A stretch of 57,811 nt of DNA from CAYSRC01 sp964433495. Lineage in GTDB: Bacteria; Bacillota; Clostridia; Oscillospirales; Ruminococcaceae. Shown piece after piece: positions 1 through 7,237 of this stretch (its first letter is position 1; the number at the start of each line of letters is the position of its first letter). The position numbers and the translations under genes were made by a program. The notes under the pieces are model-generated. The model was not told where the DNA came from, made no database searches, and saw nothing but the letters and a program-made list of their open reading frames with translations. Location: NCBI GenBank assembly GCA_964433495.1, contig CAYSRC010000010.1, forward strand, positions 1 through 57,811. Reading direction: 5' to 3'.

Positions 1-43
1 TCCCGATTTGTCGAGCCATTTTTCATTCTCATAATTCTGCAAT

Positions 44-99
44 AAAAACAAAAACCGGACACCCACTTCAATACTCATTGTATCAAAATTGATGTCCAG
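44..99 (-). terminator. Probable intrinsic terminator after tRNA-Pro
   Basis: The minus-strand transcript can pair CTGGACA (99-93) with TGTCCGG (61-55), including one U-G pair, around a loop that itself contains small stems. TTTTTGTTTTT (54-44) follows. The loop is long, so confidence is moderate. Confidence 0.55.
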
Positions 100-102
100 T
101 TA

Positions 103-179
103 TGGTCCGAGTGACAGGAGTCGAACCTGCGGCCTCTTGAACCCCATTCAAGCGCGCTACCAAACTGCGCTACACCCGG
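103..179 (-). tRNA. tRNA-Pro (anticodon GGG)
   Basis: Read on the minus strand the sequence folds as a complete cloverleaf. The acceptor stem is CCGGGTG paired with CACTCGG, there is an A discriminator, and CCA is encoded at 105-103. The anticodon stem CTTGA/TCAAG encloses the loop ATGGGGT, giving anticodon GGG, which reads proline CCC and CCU codons. The T arm contains GGTTCGACTCC. A sigma-A type promoter lies just upstream and a hairpin with a T-run just downstream, so it is probably a single-gene transcription unit. Confidence 0.95.
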
Positions 180-193
180 ATGTGACAGAAGAT

Positions 194-222
194 ATAGTAT
201 CACATCGGGCGAAAAAAATCAA
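194..222 (-). promoter_or_regulatory. Sigma-A promoter of tRNA-Pro
   Basis: On the minus strand TTGATT (222-217) and TACTAT (199-194) are separated by 17 bp. The predicted start is near 187, about 8 nt before the mature tRNA 5' end. The surrounding A/T-rich stretch stands out from the GC-rich neighbourhood. Confidence 0.7.
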
Positions 223-358
223 TATCAGAAACAATTTTTTCAAAATGTTTTTATCTTTACGGCCCGGCGAGACGCTGTCCCGTCGTCCTTTGGCGCGCGG
301 TACGGCGCGCCCGGGCAGGGCTCAAGCTGTCCGACGCGGCAGCCTCCCCCTCGGCGGG

Positions 359-1162
359 TTATCGGCGCCGCCCCTCGCGTTCGCCGTCCCGGCCCGCGGT
401 GCGGGACCATATGAGCCAAAGCCCGCGCAGCAGCAGCTCGGGGTCGTACACGACCTCATGGCGGCTGTGGCGGCTTATCAGATCACCCATGCCGCCCGTC
501 GCGACGATGCTCGCGGGCTCGCGGCCCAGCTGCTGCGAAAAGCGGTCGATAAGACCGTCCACCGCGCCCGCCGTGCCGTACACGATGCCCGAGCGCATAC
601 TCTCCACCGTGTTGGACGCGATCGCCCTGCGCGGCGGCTTTATCTCGATGCCGGGAAGCAGCGAGGTGTCCGCCGTCAGGGCGTCAAGCGAGCTGCCGAC
701 GCCCGGCAGGATGGCCCCGCCGATGTACCGGCCGCCCTCGTCCACCGCCGTGAGGGTGGTCGCCGTACCCATGTCGACGATCACGCAGGGCAGCGCGTAG
801 CTCTGCTTTGCCGCAACCGCCGTCGCGACGAGGTCGCCCGCGACCTCGCCGGGGTCGTCCACCGCGAGCTGAAGCCCGGTTTTGACCCCCGCGCCCACGA
901 CGAGCGGGCGCAGCCCGGTCAGCAGCTCGATTGCCCCCGAGACCGCCCCGGTCGCGCCCGGCACGACCGACGAGATGATCGCGCCCTCAAACCCCGACAG
1001 ATCGATGCTGTACAGATCAAAGATCGGCTTTATCTTCGCCGCACAGCCGTGGCTTGTCTCGCGCCTGTCGGTCGCGATGCGAAAGGACAGCTTGACCGCG
1101 CCCCCGTCGCCGACACAGCCGAACACCGTGCCCGTGTTCCCGATATCAACCGCAAGAATCAT
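359..1162 (-). CDS. coaX: Type III pantothenate kinase
   Basis: Phosphorylates pantothenate to 4'-phosphopantothenate, the first step of coenzyme A synthesis, in the cytoplasm. The 267-residue protein has the usual family length and the ASKHA-fold signatures of CoaX: MILAVDIGNT at the start (phosphate loop with Asp6), the GAGVKTGL segment at 90-97, GDLVA with Asp110, and the VDMGTATT motif around Asp130. Near residue 150 it has the conserved GGAILPG. The gene starts 25 bp after the ECF S-component gene, so the two are probably co-transcribed from the promoter at about 1842-1869. The C-terminal tail is Arg-rich and probably variable. Family identification is confident. Confidence 0.95.
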   Translation of the reverse strand: MILAVDIGNTGTVFGCVGDGGAVKLSFRIATDRRETSHGCAAKIKPIFDLYSIDLSGFEGAIISSVVPGATGAVSGAIELLTGLRPLVVGAGVKTGLQLAVDDPGEVAGDLVATAVAAKQSYALPCVIVDMGTATTLTAVDEGGRYIGGAILPGVGSSLDALTADTSLLPGIEIKPPRRAIASNTVESMRSGIVYGTAGAVDGLIDRFSQQLGREPASIVATGGMGDLISRHSRHEVVYDPELLLRGLWLIWSRTAGRDGEREGRRR

Positions 1163-1187
1163 ATAACCCGTTCCCTTTCCGTGCGCT

Positions 1188-1787
1188 TTATCTTTTGCCG
1201 ACCGCTTTGATGATGCGCTGAATCACCGGGACGAGGACGACGTCCAACACGAGCTCGATGACAAAGTTGAGCCCCACCACCGAGAAGAGCACATAGCCCA
1301 GCGTCGACGCGCTGCCCTCGGCAAGAGCCCAACCGCCGACAAGCTCGCCGAACACGGTCAGCATGGCGACCGACAGGATGCCGGTGTTGCACACGGGGCA
1401 GAGCACCGCCGCAAGGATGAGCCCCGGCATCTCTCTGCCCCTCGACGCATACAGCCGGTATACGGCGCCCGCGACCCAGCCGGCGACGGCGCCCTTGAGC
1501 AGGCAGACAAACAGCGTCACAAACGGATTTTGCTGAAACATCAAAAAGCCGCCGCCGTCGATGCCCGTCACCACCGCATAGCACACGGCGAGCCCGAACA
1601 CAAACCCAAGGCCCGCGCCCGCCGCGGGGCCGTACATCACCGCGCCGAGGATAATCGGCACGAGCGAGAGGGTTATCGTGAACGGGCCCACGCGGATTCC
1701 GCCCACCGTGAGCTGCAAGACGATGATGAGCGCCGCGAGGATCGCCGCGCCGACGAGCTTGCGTGCGTTGAACCTTTTTTCCGACAT
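1188..1787 (-). CDS. ECF transporter S component, possibly for pantothenate (PanT-like)
   Basis: A 199-residue hydrophobic protein with about six membrane segments. After a short basic N-terminus it runs through an Ala/Leu-rich first helix into a GPFTITLSLVPIILGA stretch, which is typical of the membrane-embedded substrate-binding subunit of energy-coupling factor transporters. Such proteins use a shared EcfA/A'/T module that is not in this window. Because coaX lies 25 bp downstream on the same strand, pantothenate is the most likely cargo, but that rests on context only. A different vitamin cannot be excluded. The start ATG at 1787 is preceded by GGAGG at about 1802-1798. Confidence 0.85.
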   Translation of the reverse strand: MSEKRFNARKLVGAAILAALIIVLQLTVGGIRVGPFTITLSLVPIILGAVMYGPAAGAGLGFVFGLAVCYAVVTGIDGGGFLMFQQNPFVTLFVCLLKGAVAGWVAGAVYRLYASRGREMPGLILAAVLCPVCNTGILSVAMLTVFGELVGGWALAEGSASTLGYVLFSVVGLNFVIELVLDVVLVPVIQRIIKAVGKR

Positions 1788-1841
1788 AATAAAAATACCT
1801 CCTGCTGCTGTTTCGGTTTATCCCGAATATAGCGCAGGTCT

Positions 1842-1869
1842 ATTCTACCACATCGCCGCCCGTTTGCAA
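1842..1869 (-). promoter_or_regulatory. Sigma-A promoter of the ECF S component-coaX operon
   Basis: On the minus strand TTGCAA (1869-1864), a 16-bp spacer and TAGAAT (1847-1842), with the extended -10 dinucleotide TG one base upstream (TGGTAGAAT). It lies about 55 bp before the ATG at 1787. Confidence 0.6.
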
Positions 1870-2146
1870 GCCCCCTTTTTGGGGGTTAACCCGCGCCCGC
1901 GGCCGTGCGCAGCAAAAAGCCCCGCGGCGAAAAGGGCCGGGATTTGCCCGCCGCGGGACATCGTTCTTTTTCCGACGCCCTCTGTCCCCGTCTCAATCAC
2001 GGCATCTGCGCAGAGGGCTTTTTCCGCCGCCGCTCCGTCTCAAGCGAAGCATCTGCCTGCCGCGGCGGGCAGGTTTCCCCACCTGCGCAGCCGCCTCTTT
2101 CCCGGCTTAAAAAGATAGAGCGCTCCGCGGAGGGAGGCCTTGCGGG
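1870..2146. other. Intergenic stretch, no gene seen
   Basis: This gap follows glpK and precedes the coaX operon promoter. It is GC-rich and has a CCCCC-TTTTT-GGGGG hairpin at about 1870-1885 that lacks a convincing following T-run on either strand. Reading frames through it look compositional, without recognisable protein character. Confidence 0.4.
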
Positions 2147-3631
2147 CTACTCCGCCCAGCCCCGCGCGCGCTCGACCGCGCGCTCAAAGCCGCGGCAGAG
2201 GGCCTCGCGCCGCTCTCTCGGCATGTCGGGCTCAAAAACGGTGTCGAGCGTCCACCGGCTCTTGACGTCGTCGAGGTCCCGCCACACCCCCGTCGCGAGC
2301 CCCGCAAGATACGCCGCGCCGAGTGCTGTCGTCTCCCTTATCATCGGCCGCCGCACCCGGACGCCCGAGATGTCGGCCTGAAACTGCATCAAGAACCGGT
2401 TTGCCGACGCTCCGCCGTCCACCTTGAGCTCGCTCATCCGCACGCCGATGTCGCTCTCCATCGCGCGCAAAACCGCGTTGGTCTGGTAGGCGATCGACTC
2501 GAGCGCCGCGCGGATGATGTGGTTGCGCCCGACGCCGCGGGTGAGGCCCACCAGCGCGCCGCGGGCGTACATGTCCCAATAGGGCGCGCCGAGGCCCGTG
2601 AACGCGGGCACGAGATAGACCCCCGCCGTGTCCTTCACCTTGCTCGCAAAGTACTCGGTGTCGGCGGCGTCCCGGATGAGCCCGAGCTCGTCGCGCAGCC
2701 ACTGGATCACCGCGCCCGCGACAAAGACGCTGCCCTCGAGGGCATAGCACGGCTTGCCGTCGTGGGACGCCGCCATCGTCGTGAGCATCCCGTTTTTGCT
2801 CTCGACGATGATGCCGCCCGTGTTGACCAGCAGAAAGCAGCCGGTACCGTAGGTGTTTTTGCCCTCGCCCCGCTTGAAGCAGGTCTGCCCGAACAGCGCG
2901 GCCTGCTGGTCGCCCGCGATGCCCGCGATGGGGATCTCGACCCCGCCGAGGTTGAAGTATCCGTACACCTCGCTCGAGGGGCGCACCTCCGGCAGGATGC
3001 CCATGGGTATGTCGAGCTCGCGGCACAGCCGCTCGTCCCACCTGAGGTTGTGTATGTCAAAGAGCATTGTGCGCGACGCGTTGGTGTAGTCGGTGACGTG
3101 CACCTTTCCGCCCGTCAGCTTGTACACAAGCCAGCTGTCCACCGTGCCGCACATGACCTCGCCGCGCCGGGCGCGCTCGCGCAGGCCCTCGACGTTGTCG
3201 AGCATCCACTTTATCTTGGTGCCCGAAAAGTAGGCGTCGATGATGAGACCCGTCGTCTTTTTCACATACGCCTCAAGGCCCCTCGCCTTGAGCTCCTCGC
3301 ACAGCGGGGCGGTCCTGCGGCACTGCCACACGATCGCATTGCAGACGGGTCTGCCCGTCCCCTTGTCCCACATCACCACCGTCTCGCGCTGGTTGGTGAG
3401 ACCCAGCGCCTTGATGTCCTTGGGGTCGATGCCGCTGCGCGCGACCGCCTCGTTTATCACCCCGAGCTGGGAGGAGTAGATCTCCATGGCGTCGTGCTCG
3501 ACCCAGCCCTCGCGCGGATAGTACTGCGTGAACTCGCGCTGCGCGAGCTCGACGATGTTCTGCTGCTCGTCAAAGATGATCGCGCGCGAGCTCGTCGTGC
3601 CCTGATCCGCCGCGATAACGTATTTTGCCAT
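2147..3631 (-). CDS. glpK: Glycerol kinase
   Basis: Transfers phosphate from ATP to glycerol, giving sn-glycerol 3-phosphate in the cytoplasm. The 494-residue length matches the family (about 500). The N-terminus MAKYVIAADQGTTSSRAIIFD is the FGGY-kinase phosphate-binding signature as found in GlpK. Further typical segments are GLTNQRETVVMWDK near residue 80, the GTVDSWLVYKLTGGKVHVTDYTNASRTMLFD core around residues 160-190 with the catalytic Asp region, AGDQQAALFGQ near 245, and the C-terminal DGGASANRFLMQFQADI segment. It appears monocistronic: no glpF or glpD is next to it. It is divergent from the T-box/metNIQ operon. Confidence 0.97.
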   Translation of the reverse strand: MAKYVIAADQGTTSSRAIIFDEQQNIVELAQREFTQYYPREGWVEHDAMEIYSSQLGVINEAVARSGIDPKDIKALGLTNQRETVVMWDKGTGRPVCNAIVWQCRRTAPLCEELKARGLEAYVKKTTGLIIDAYFSGTKIKWMLDNVEGLRERARRGEVMCGTVDSWLVYKLTGGKVHVTDYTNASRTMLFDIHNLRWDERLCRELDIPMGILPEVRPSSEVYGYFNLGGVEIPIAGIAGDQQAALFGQTCFKRGEGKNTYGTGCFLLVNTGGIIVESKNGMLTTMAASHDGKPCYALEGSVFVAGAVIQWLRDELGLIRDAADTEYFASKVKDTAGVYLVPAFTGLGAPYWDMYARGALVGLTRGVGRNHIIRAALESIAYQTNAVLRAMESDIGVRMSELKVDGGASANRFLMQFQADISGVRVRRPMIRETTALGAAYLAGLATGVWRDLDDVKSRWTLDTVFEPDMPRERREALCRGFERAVERARGWAE

Positions 3632-3732
3632 ATCCCGCCAAACCCCCGTGTGTCGTTTTTGCCCCGCGCAGGGCGGCCGCGTCAGCGCACAAACGCCCGC
3701 CGTCCCGCCGCTCGGGCGGTATATTTATTTTA

Positions 3733-3741
3733 ATTTTAACA
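3733..3741 (-). promoter_or_regulatory. Possible extended -10 promoter for glpK
   Basis: The minus strand reads TGTTAAAAT (3741-3733) in an A/T-rich island upstream of glpK. A good -35 box at 17 bp is not evident, so this rests on the extended -10 and location only. Confidence 0.35.
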
Positions 3742-3799
3742 TACTTTTCGACTTTATAACACAAAAATCTATGAATAAAATGAAAAAAACGGCATGGTA

Positions 3800-3828
3800 T
3801 TGACGCGGCGCTTTTTTTGTGCTTTAAT
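3800..3828 (+). promoter_or_regulatory. Sigma-A promoter of the T-box/metNIQ operon
   Basis: TTGACG (3800-3805), a 17-bp spacer and TTTAAT (3823-3828). The predicted start near 3835 is just upstream of the T-box leader. Confidence 0.75.
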
Positions 3829-3834
3829 CTTTTT

Positions 3835-4132
3835 AACGAAAATGAAAACGGCACCGACGGAAAGAGTAACGTGCGCACCGAGTTTTAAAGAGAGCCCGTG
3901 TATGCTGAAAGCGGGCAGGCAAAGTCGCCGTGAACATGGTTCCCGAGCCGCGCGGTCGAGTTGATAGGGTACAATTAGGCCGCGACGGGGTTCGCCCGTT
4001 ACAGCGACAGGGTATGAAAGGGCGTCATGAGCCCCGTGTACCCGGCAAGGCGCCTCCCGCGAGGGACGCGTGAACTAAGGTGGTACCGCGTGCATTTTGC
4101 CCGCCCTTACTTTGACGTAGGGGCGGTTTTTT
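3835..4132 (+). ncRNA. T-box riboswitch, methionine-specific
   Basis: The leader of the metNIQ operon. It contains the conserved T-box sequence AAGGTGGTACCGCG at 4077-4090, which pairs with the acceptor end of uncharged tRNA. Stem I features are visible: an AGTA element near 3855 facing GAA at 3932-3934 (the loop-E/S-turn partners) and the AGAGAG and GCTGAAAG elements of the distal stem. Immediately after the GAA comes C and then ATG at 3936-3938, which is the expected specifier position and a methionine codon. A strong terminator (4101-4132) follows the T-box. When Met-tRNA is uncharged, the T-box bulge would stabilise the antiterminator and let metN, metI and metQ be transcribed. The specifier agrees with the cargo of the downstream transporter. 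Confidence 0.93.
4101..4132 (+). terminator. Intrinsic terminator of the Met T-box
   Basis: CCGCCCTTAC (4101-4110) pairs with GTAGGGGCGG (4117-4126), including one G-U pair, around a 6-nt loop, followed by TTTTTT. It competes with the T-box antiterminator. Confidence 0.9.
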
Positions 4133-4171
4133 AATTGGCAAAAACAACCGGGCCGTATAGGAGTTTTTTCG

Positions 4172-5170
4172 ATGATAAGACTTGAAAACGTGTGCAAGGA
4201 CTACAGGGGGAAGTCGGGCGCGATCGAGGCGTGCCGCAACGTCTCGATCGAGATAGACGACGGCGAGATATTCGGCATCATCGGGTTCTCGGGCGCAGGC
4301 AAGTCGACGCTCATTCGATGTATCAATCTGCTCGAGCGTCCGACCTCGGGCAGGGTGTTCGTCGACGGCAGGGAGCTGACCTCTCTCGGCGACAAAGAGC
4401 TGCGGCGCGAGCGGCGCAACATCGGGATGATCTTTCAGCAGTTCAACCTGCTCATGCAGAAGACCGCGATGCAGAACATCTGCTTCCCGCTGCGCGTGGC
4501 GGGGGTGGGCAGGCGCGACGCCGAAAAGCGCGCCCGCGAGCTGCTGGAGCTGGTGGGTCTGCCCGACAGGGCCGACGCCTATCCCTCGCAGCTGTCGGGC
4601 GGGCAAAAGCAGCGCGTCGCCATTGCCAGGGCGCTTGCGACCAACCCGAAGGTGCTGCTGTGCGACGAGGCGACCTCGGCGCTCGACCCCACCACGACAA
4701 GGCAGATTCTGGCGCTGTTAAAGGAGCTCAACGAGAAGCTCGGCATCACCGTCGTCATCATCACCCACGCGATGTCGGTCATCGCCGAGATCTGCGGCAG
4801 GGTCGCCATCATGGAGAACGGCGAGATCGTCGAGCAGGGCCGGGTGGCGGAGGTGTTTGAAAGGCCGCGCACCGCCATCGCCCGCAGGCTCATCTTCCCC
4901 GAGGGGCAGCGGCCCAAGCTCGACGGGCAGGGCCGGTTTATACGCGTCGTGTTCGACGACGAGGCGGCGTTCGAGCCGATCATCGGCCGGATGGTGATGG
5001 AGTGCAGGGCCCCCGTCAGCATCCTGTACGCCAAGACGACGGTGCTGGACGGCCGCGACTACGGGCACATGGTGTTGCAGCTGCCCGACGACGACACACA
5101 GTGCGAGATGATAAAGAAATTCCTTTCCGACAAAAATATCAGGTATTCGGAGGAACTTAAAAATGTTTGA
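4172..5170 (+). CDS. metN: Methionine ABC transporter ATP-binding protein
   Basis: ATPase of the MetNIQ importer for L- and D-methionine, on the inner face of the membrane. The 332 residues show a complete ABC domain: Walker A GFSGAGKST at 38-46, the Q-loop near FQQFNLL (88-94), signature LSGGQ at 141-145, Walker B VLLCDEA at 161-167, and the switch His199. Residues from about 255 to 330 form the NIL domain, which in MetN binds methionine and inhibits transport when the cell is replete. The gene lies just behind a Met T-box, and its end overlaps the permease gene by 8 bp. Confidence 0.96.
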   Translation: MIRLENVCKDYRGKSGAIEACRNVSIEIDDGEIFGIIGFSGAGKSTLIRCINLLERPTSGRVFVDGRELTSLGDKELRRERRNIGMIFQQFNLLMQKTAMQNICFPLRVAGVGRRDAEKRARELLELVGLPDRADAYPSQLSGGQKQRVAIARALATNPKVLLCDEATSALDPTTTRQILALLKELNEKLGITVVIITHAMSVIAEICGRVAIMENGEIVEQGRVAEVFERPRTAIARRLIFPEGQRPKLDGQGRFIRVVFDDEAAFEPIIGRMVMECRAPVSILYAKTTVLDGRDYGHMVLQLPDDDTQCEMIKKFLSDKNIRYSEELKNV

Positions 5171-5825
5171 CCCGCAGATGCTCTCCCTTTTGGGACAAGG
5201 GATCGTCGAGACCCTTTACATGACCCTCGTCTCGACGCTCATGGCGTACGCGCTCGGGCTTCCGCTCGGTGTGGTGATGGTCGTCACCGACAAGGACGGC
5301 GTCAGGCCGGTGCGGTGGCTCAACACCGTGCTCGGGGTAGTCATCAACGTCGTGCGCTCGGTCCCGTTCCTCATCCTTCTGTTCGCGATCATCCCCTTTA
5401 CCCGCTGGGTCGTCGGCACCACGATAGGCTCGCCCGCGATGATCGTCCCGCTCGTCGTGGCGGCGGCCCCCTTTGTCGCCAGGATGGTCGAGTCGTCGCT
5501 CAAGGAGGTCGACCGCGGCGTTGTCGAGGCGGCCGAGGCGTGCGGCGCGTCGCCGCTTCAGATCGTCACCCGCGTGCTGCTGCCCGAGGCGGCCCCCTCC
5601 CTGTTGAACGGCAGCGCGATTGCGGTCACCACCATCCTCGGCTACTCCGCCATGGCGGGCATCGTCGGCGGCGGCGGGCTCGGCGGCATCGCGATAAACT
5701 ACGGTTACTACAAGGGCAACGAAACCATCATGCTGTGGATGGTCGCTTTCCTTGTAATAATAGTCCAGGCGTTTCAGGAGACGGGCAACCGCCTGACCCG
5801 CCGGACAGACAAACGAGCAAGATAG
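5163..5825 (+). CDS. metI: Methionine ABC transporter permease
   Basis: The 220-residue membrane subunit of MetNIQ, with about five helices. It contains the inner-membrane permease EAA-like loop (EAAEACGASPLQIVTRVLLPEAAPSLL region, residues about 120-145) that contacts the ATPase. The start ATG is preceded by GGAGG and overlaps the end of metN by 8 bp, which indicates translational coupling. Length and motif match MetI of Bacillota. Confidence 0.95.
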   Translation: MFDPQMLSLLGQGIVETLYMTLVSTLMAYALGLPLGVVMVVTDKDGVRPVRWLNTVLGVVINVVRSVPFLILLFAIIPFTRWVVGTTIGSPAMIVPLVVAAAPFVARMVESSLKEVDRGVVEAAEACGASPLQIVTRVLLPEAAPSLLNGSAIAVTTILGYSAMAGIVGGGGLGGIAINYGYYKGNETIMLWMVAFLVIIVQAFQETGNRLTRRTDKRAR

Positions 5826-5841
5826 AAAAGGAGAAAAAACG

Positions 5842-6675
5842 ATGAAAAAGCTCATATCCCTTGCGCTCGCGCTCGTCCTCGCGCTGACGCTCGCGTCGTG
5901 CGCTTCGTCCAAAAAGGCGGTCGGCACCGACAACGGCGACGGCACCGTCACCCTCAAGGTGGGCGCGTCGATAACCCCGCACGCCGAGATCCTCCGGGAG
6001 GTCAAGGATACCCTCGCGGAGGAGGGCATCGTGCTCGAGATCGTCGAGTACACCGACTATGTCCAGCCCAACCTCTCACTTGAGGACGGCAGCCTCGACG
6101 CCAACTACTTCCAGCACGCCCCCTATCTCGAGGAGTTCAACAGCGAGCAGGGCACCCACCTCGCCTCGGCGGGCGCGGTGCACTACGAGCCGTTCGGCAT
6201 CTATCCCGGCCGCGTCGACTCGATAGAGGCGCTTCCCGACGGCGGGAAGGTCTCGATCCCCAACGACGGCACCAACGAGGCGCGCGCGCTGCTGCTGCTT
6301 GAGGCGCAGGGCCTCATCACCCTCAAGGAGGGCGTCGGCCTCGACGCGACGATCCTCGACATCGAGCAAAACCCCAAAAACCTCGACATCGTCGAGCTTG
6401 AGGCCGCGCAGCTGACCATCTCGCTGAGCGACGTCGACCTCTCGGTCATCAACGGCAACTACGCCATGCAGGCGGGCCTCAGCGTCGCCAGCGATGCCCT
6501 CGCGGTCGAGGACAAGGACAGCGAGGCCGCCGAGACCTACGCCAACATCGTCGCCGTGCGCGAGGGGGACGAGAACAACGAGTACATCGCAAAGCTCGTC
6601 GACGCGCTCACGAGCGAGGATGTAAGGGCGTTTATCGAGCGCACCTACGACGGCGCGGTCATCCCGAAGTTCTGA
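5842..6675 (+). CDS. metQ: Methionine-binding lipoprotein
   Basis: The 277-residue extracellular substrate-binding subunit of MetNIQ. A signal sequence of about 19 residues ends in the lipobox LASC with the lipidated Cys20. The mature protein has the NLPA/MetQ fold landmarks: KVGASITPHAEIL at about residue 42, NYFQHAPYLEEFN at about 92, and a C-terminal EYIAKLVDALTSEDVRAFIE segment. It starts 16 bp after metI and is followed by a strong terminator, so it ends the T-box-controlled operon. Confidence 0.95.
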   Translation: MKKLISLALALVLALTLASCASSKKAVGTDNGDGTVTLKVGASITPHAEILREVKDTLAEEGIVLEIVEYTDYVQPNLSLEDGSLDANYFQHAPYLEEFNSEQGTHLASAGAVHYEPFGIYPGRVDSIEALPDGGKVSIPNDGTNEARALLLLEAQGLITLKEGVGLDATILDIEQNPKNLDIVELEAAQLTISLSDVDLSVINGNYAMQAGLSVASDALAVEDKDSEAAETYANIVAVREGDENNEYIAKLVDALTSEDVRAFIERTYDGAVIPKF

Positions 6676-6734
6676 TTTTCCCGCGGGAGTATCCCCCATT
6701 GTCCTGCCGCCGATTCAGGGCGGATTCAAACCGA

Positions 6735-6778
6735 AAAGCGCCCCCGCCGCGGGTATCTCCCCGCGGCGGGGGCGCTTT
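6735..6778 (+). terminator. Strong hairpin ending the metNIQ operon
   Basis: A perfect 19-bp stem (6735-6753 with 6760-6778) and a 6-nt loop, starting in AAA and ending in TTT. The A/T ends make it potentially active on both strands. Confidence 0.85.
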
Positions 6779-6837
6779 GTCCGCGCTTGCGGATGTCGGG
6801 GCAAAACAAAGATCTGCGGCGGTGGCTTGTAACACGA

Positions 6838-6975
6838 GGCATGTTCGGAAGACAAGGCCTTGCGCGGTCAACCCCTTCGTCAGCTTCGCTGACACGGCTC
6901 GCATATTCCCGCGAGTTGTGTCGGCCGTCGTACCGATTACGGCCGACCCTCCCCTTACACAGGGGAGGCTCAAGG
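6838..6975. repeat. Mosaic intergenic repeat, copy A
   Basis: This gap holds pieces that recur elsewhere in the window. GACAAGGCCTTGCGCGGTC (near 6860) matches the reverse complement of the 43740-43770 region. CGCATATTCCCGCGAG (near 6900) recurs at 43330 and 57770 in varied form. The palindromic CTCCCCTTACACAGGGGAG (about 6949-6967) recurs near 24700, 43700 and 57510. It has no coding character. Confidence 0.7.
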
Positions 6976-7033
6976 TCAAGCAGCCCGAGAAACAGGTGTA
7001 AGCTTTTGGATTGCTGTAATCCTCGGCCGCCCT

Positions 7034-7062
7034 TTGCATATGCCGCGCCGCCGTACTATAAT
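7034..7062 (+). promoter_or_regulatory. Sigma-A promoter of the MFS efflux gene
   Basis: TTGCAT (7034-7039), a 17-bp spacer and a perfect TATAAT (7057-7062). The predicted start near 7069 leaves a leader of about 170 nt before the MFS start codon. Confidence 0.75.
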
Positions 7063-7099
7063 ATGATCCATAACTATTATATTGTCGGGAGGTGTCGGC

Positions 7100-7138
7100 T
7101 TGAAGCTGATGAATGCGGGCGCTCCGTGCAGAGTTTGA
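7100..7138 (+). CDS. Possible 12-codon leader peptide before the MFS gene
   Basis: A short frame starting with TTG at 7100, with GGGAGG at 7087-7092 in a good position, encodes (M)KLMNAGAPCRV and then stops. It lies between a strong promoter and the MFS gene. Its last half overlaps the 5' arm of a 9-bp hairpin (7121-7129 with 7146-7154), and a second hairpin follows (7157-7163 with 7168-7174). This is the layout seen in leader-peptide control of antibiotic efflux genes. Translation is inferred only. Confidence 0.35.
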   Translation: MKLMNAGAPCRV

Positions 7139-7237
7139 GGGCGGCGCACGGAGCCGCGGGCAGCGGGCTGCCCGAAGCCTCGGACTTTGCAGTCTGAAAG
7201 TTTTAACATAAAAACTTTTTTGAAAGGCAAAGTCAAA

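Noticed and set aside
89..1210. A 373-codon open frame on the plus strand across tRNA-Pro and coaX
   Set aside because: It runs through a tRNA and antisense to a clear coaX gene. Its Arg/His-rich composition is typical of GC-rich antisense frames.
2519..3733. A 404-codon plus-strand frame antisense to glpK
   Set aside because: glpK has full family motifs in the other strand. The antisense product has no domain character.
3902..3904. Alternative ATG as T-box specifier
   Set aside because: It lies in the distal part of stem I. The ATG at 3936-3938 follows the GAA of the specifier loop as expected.
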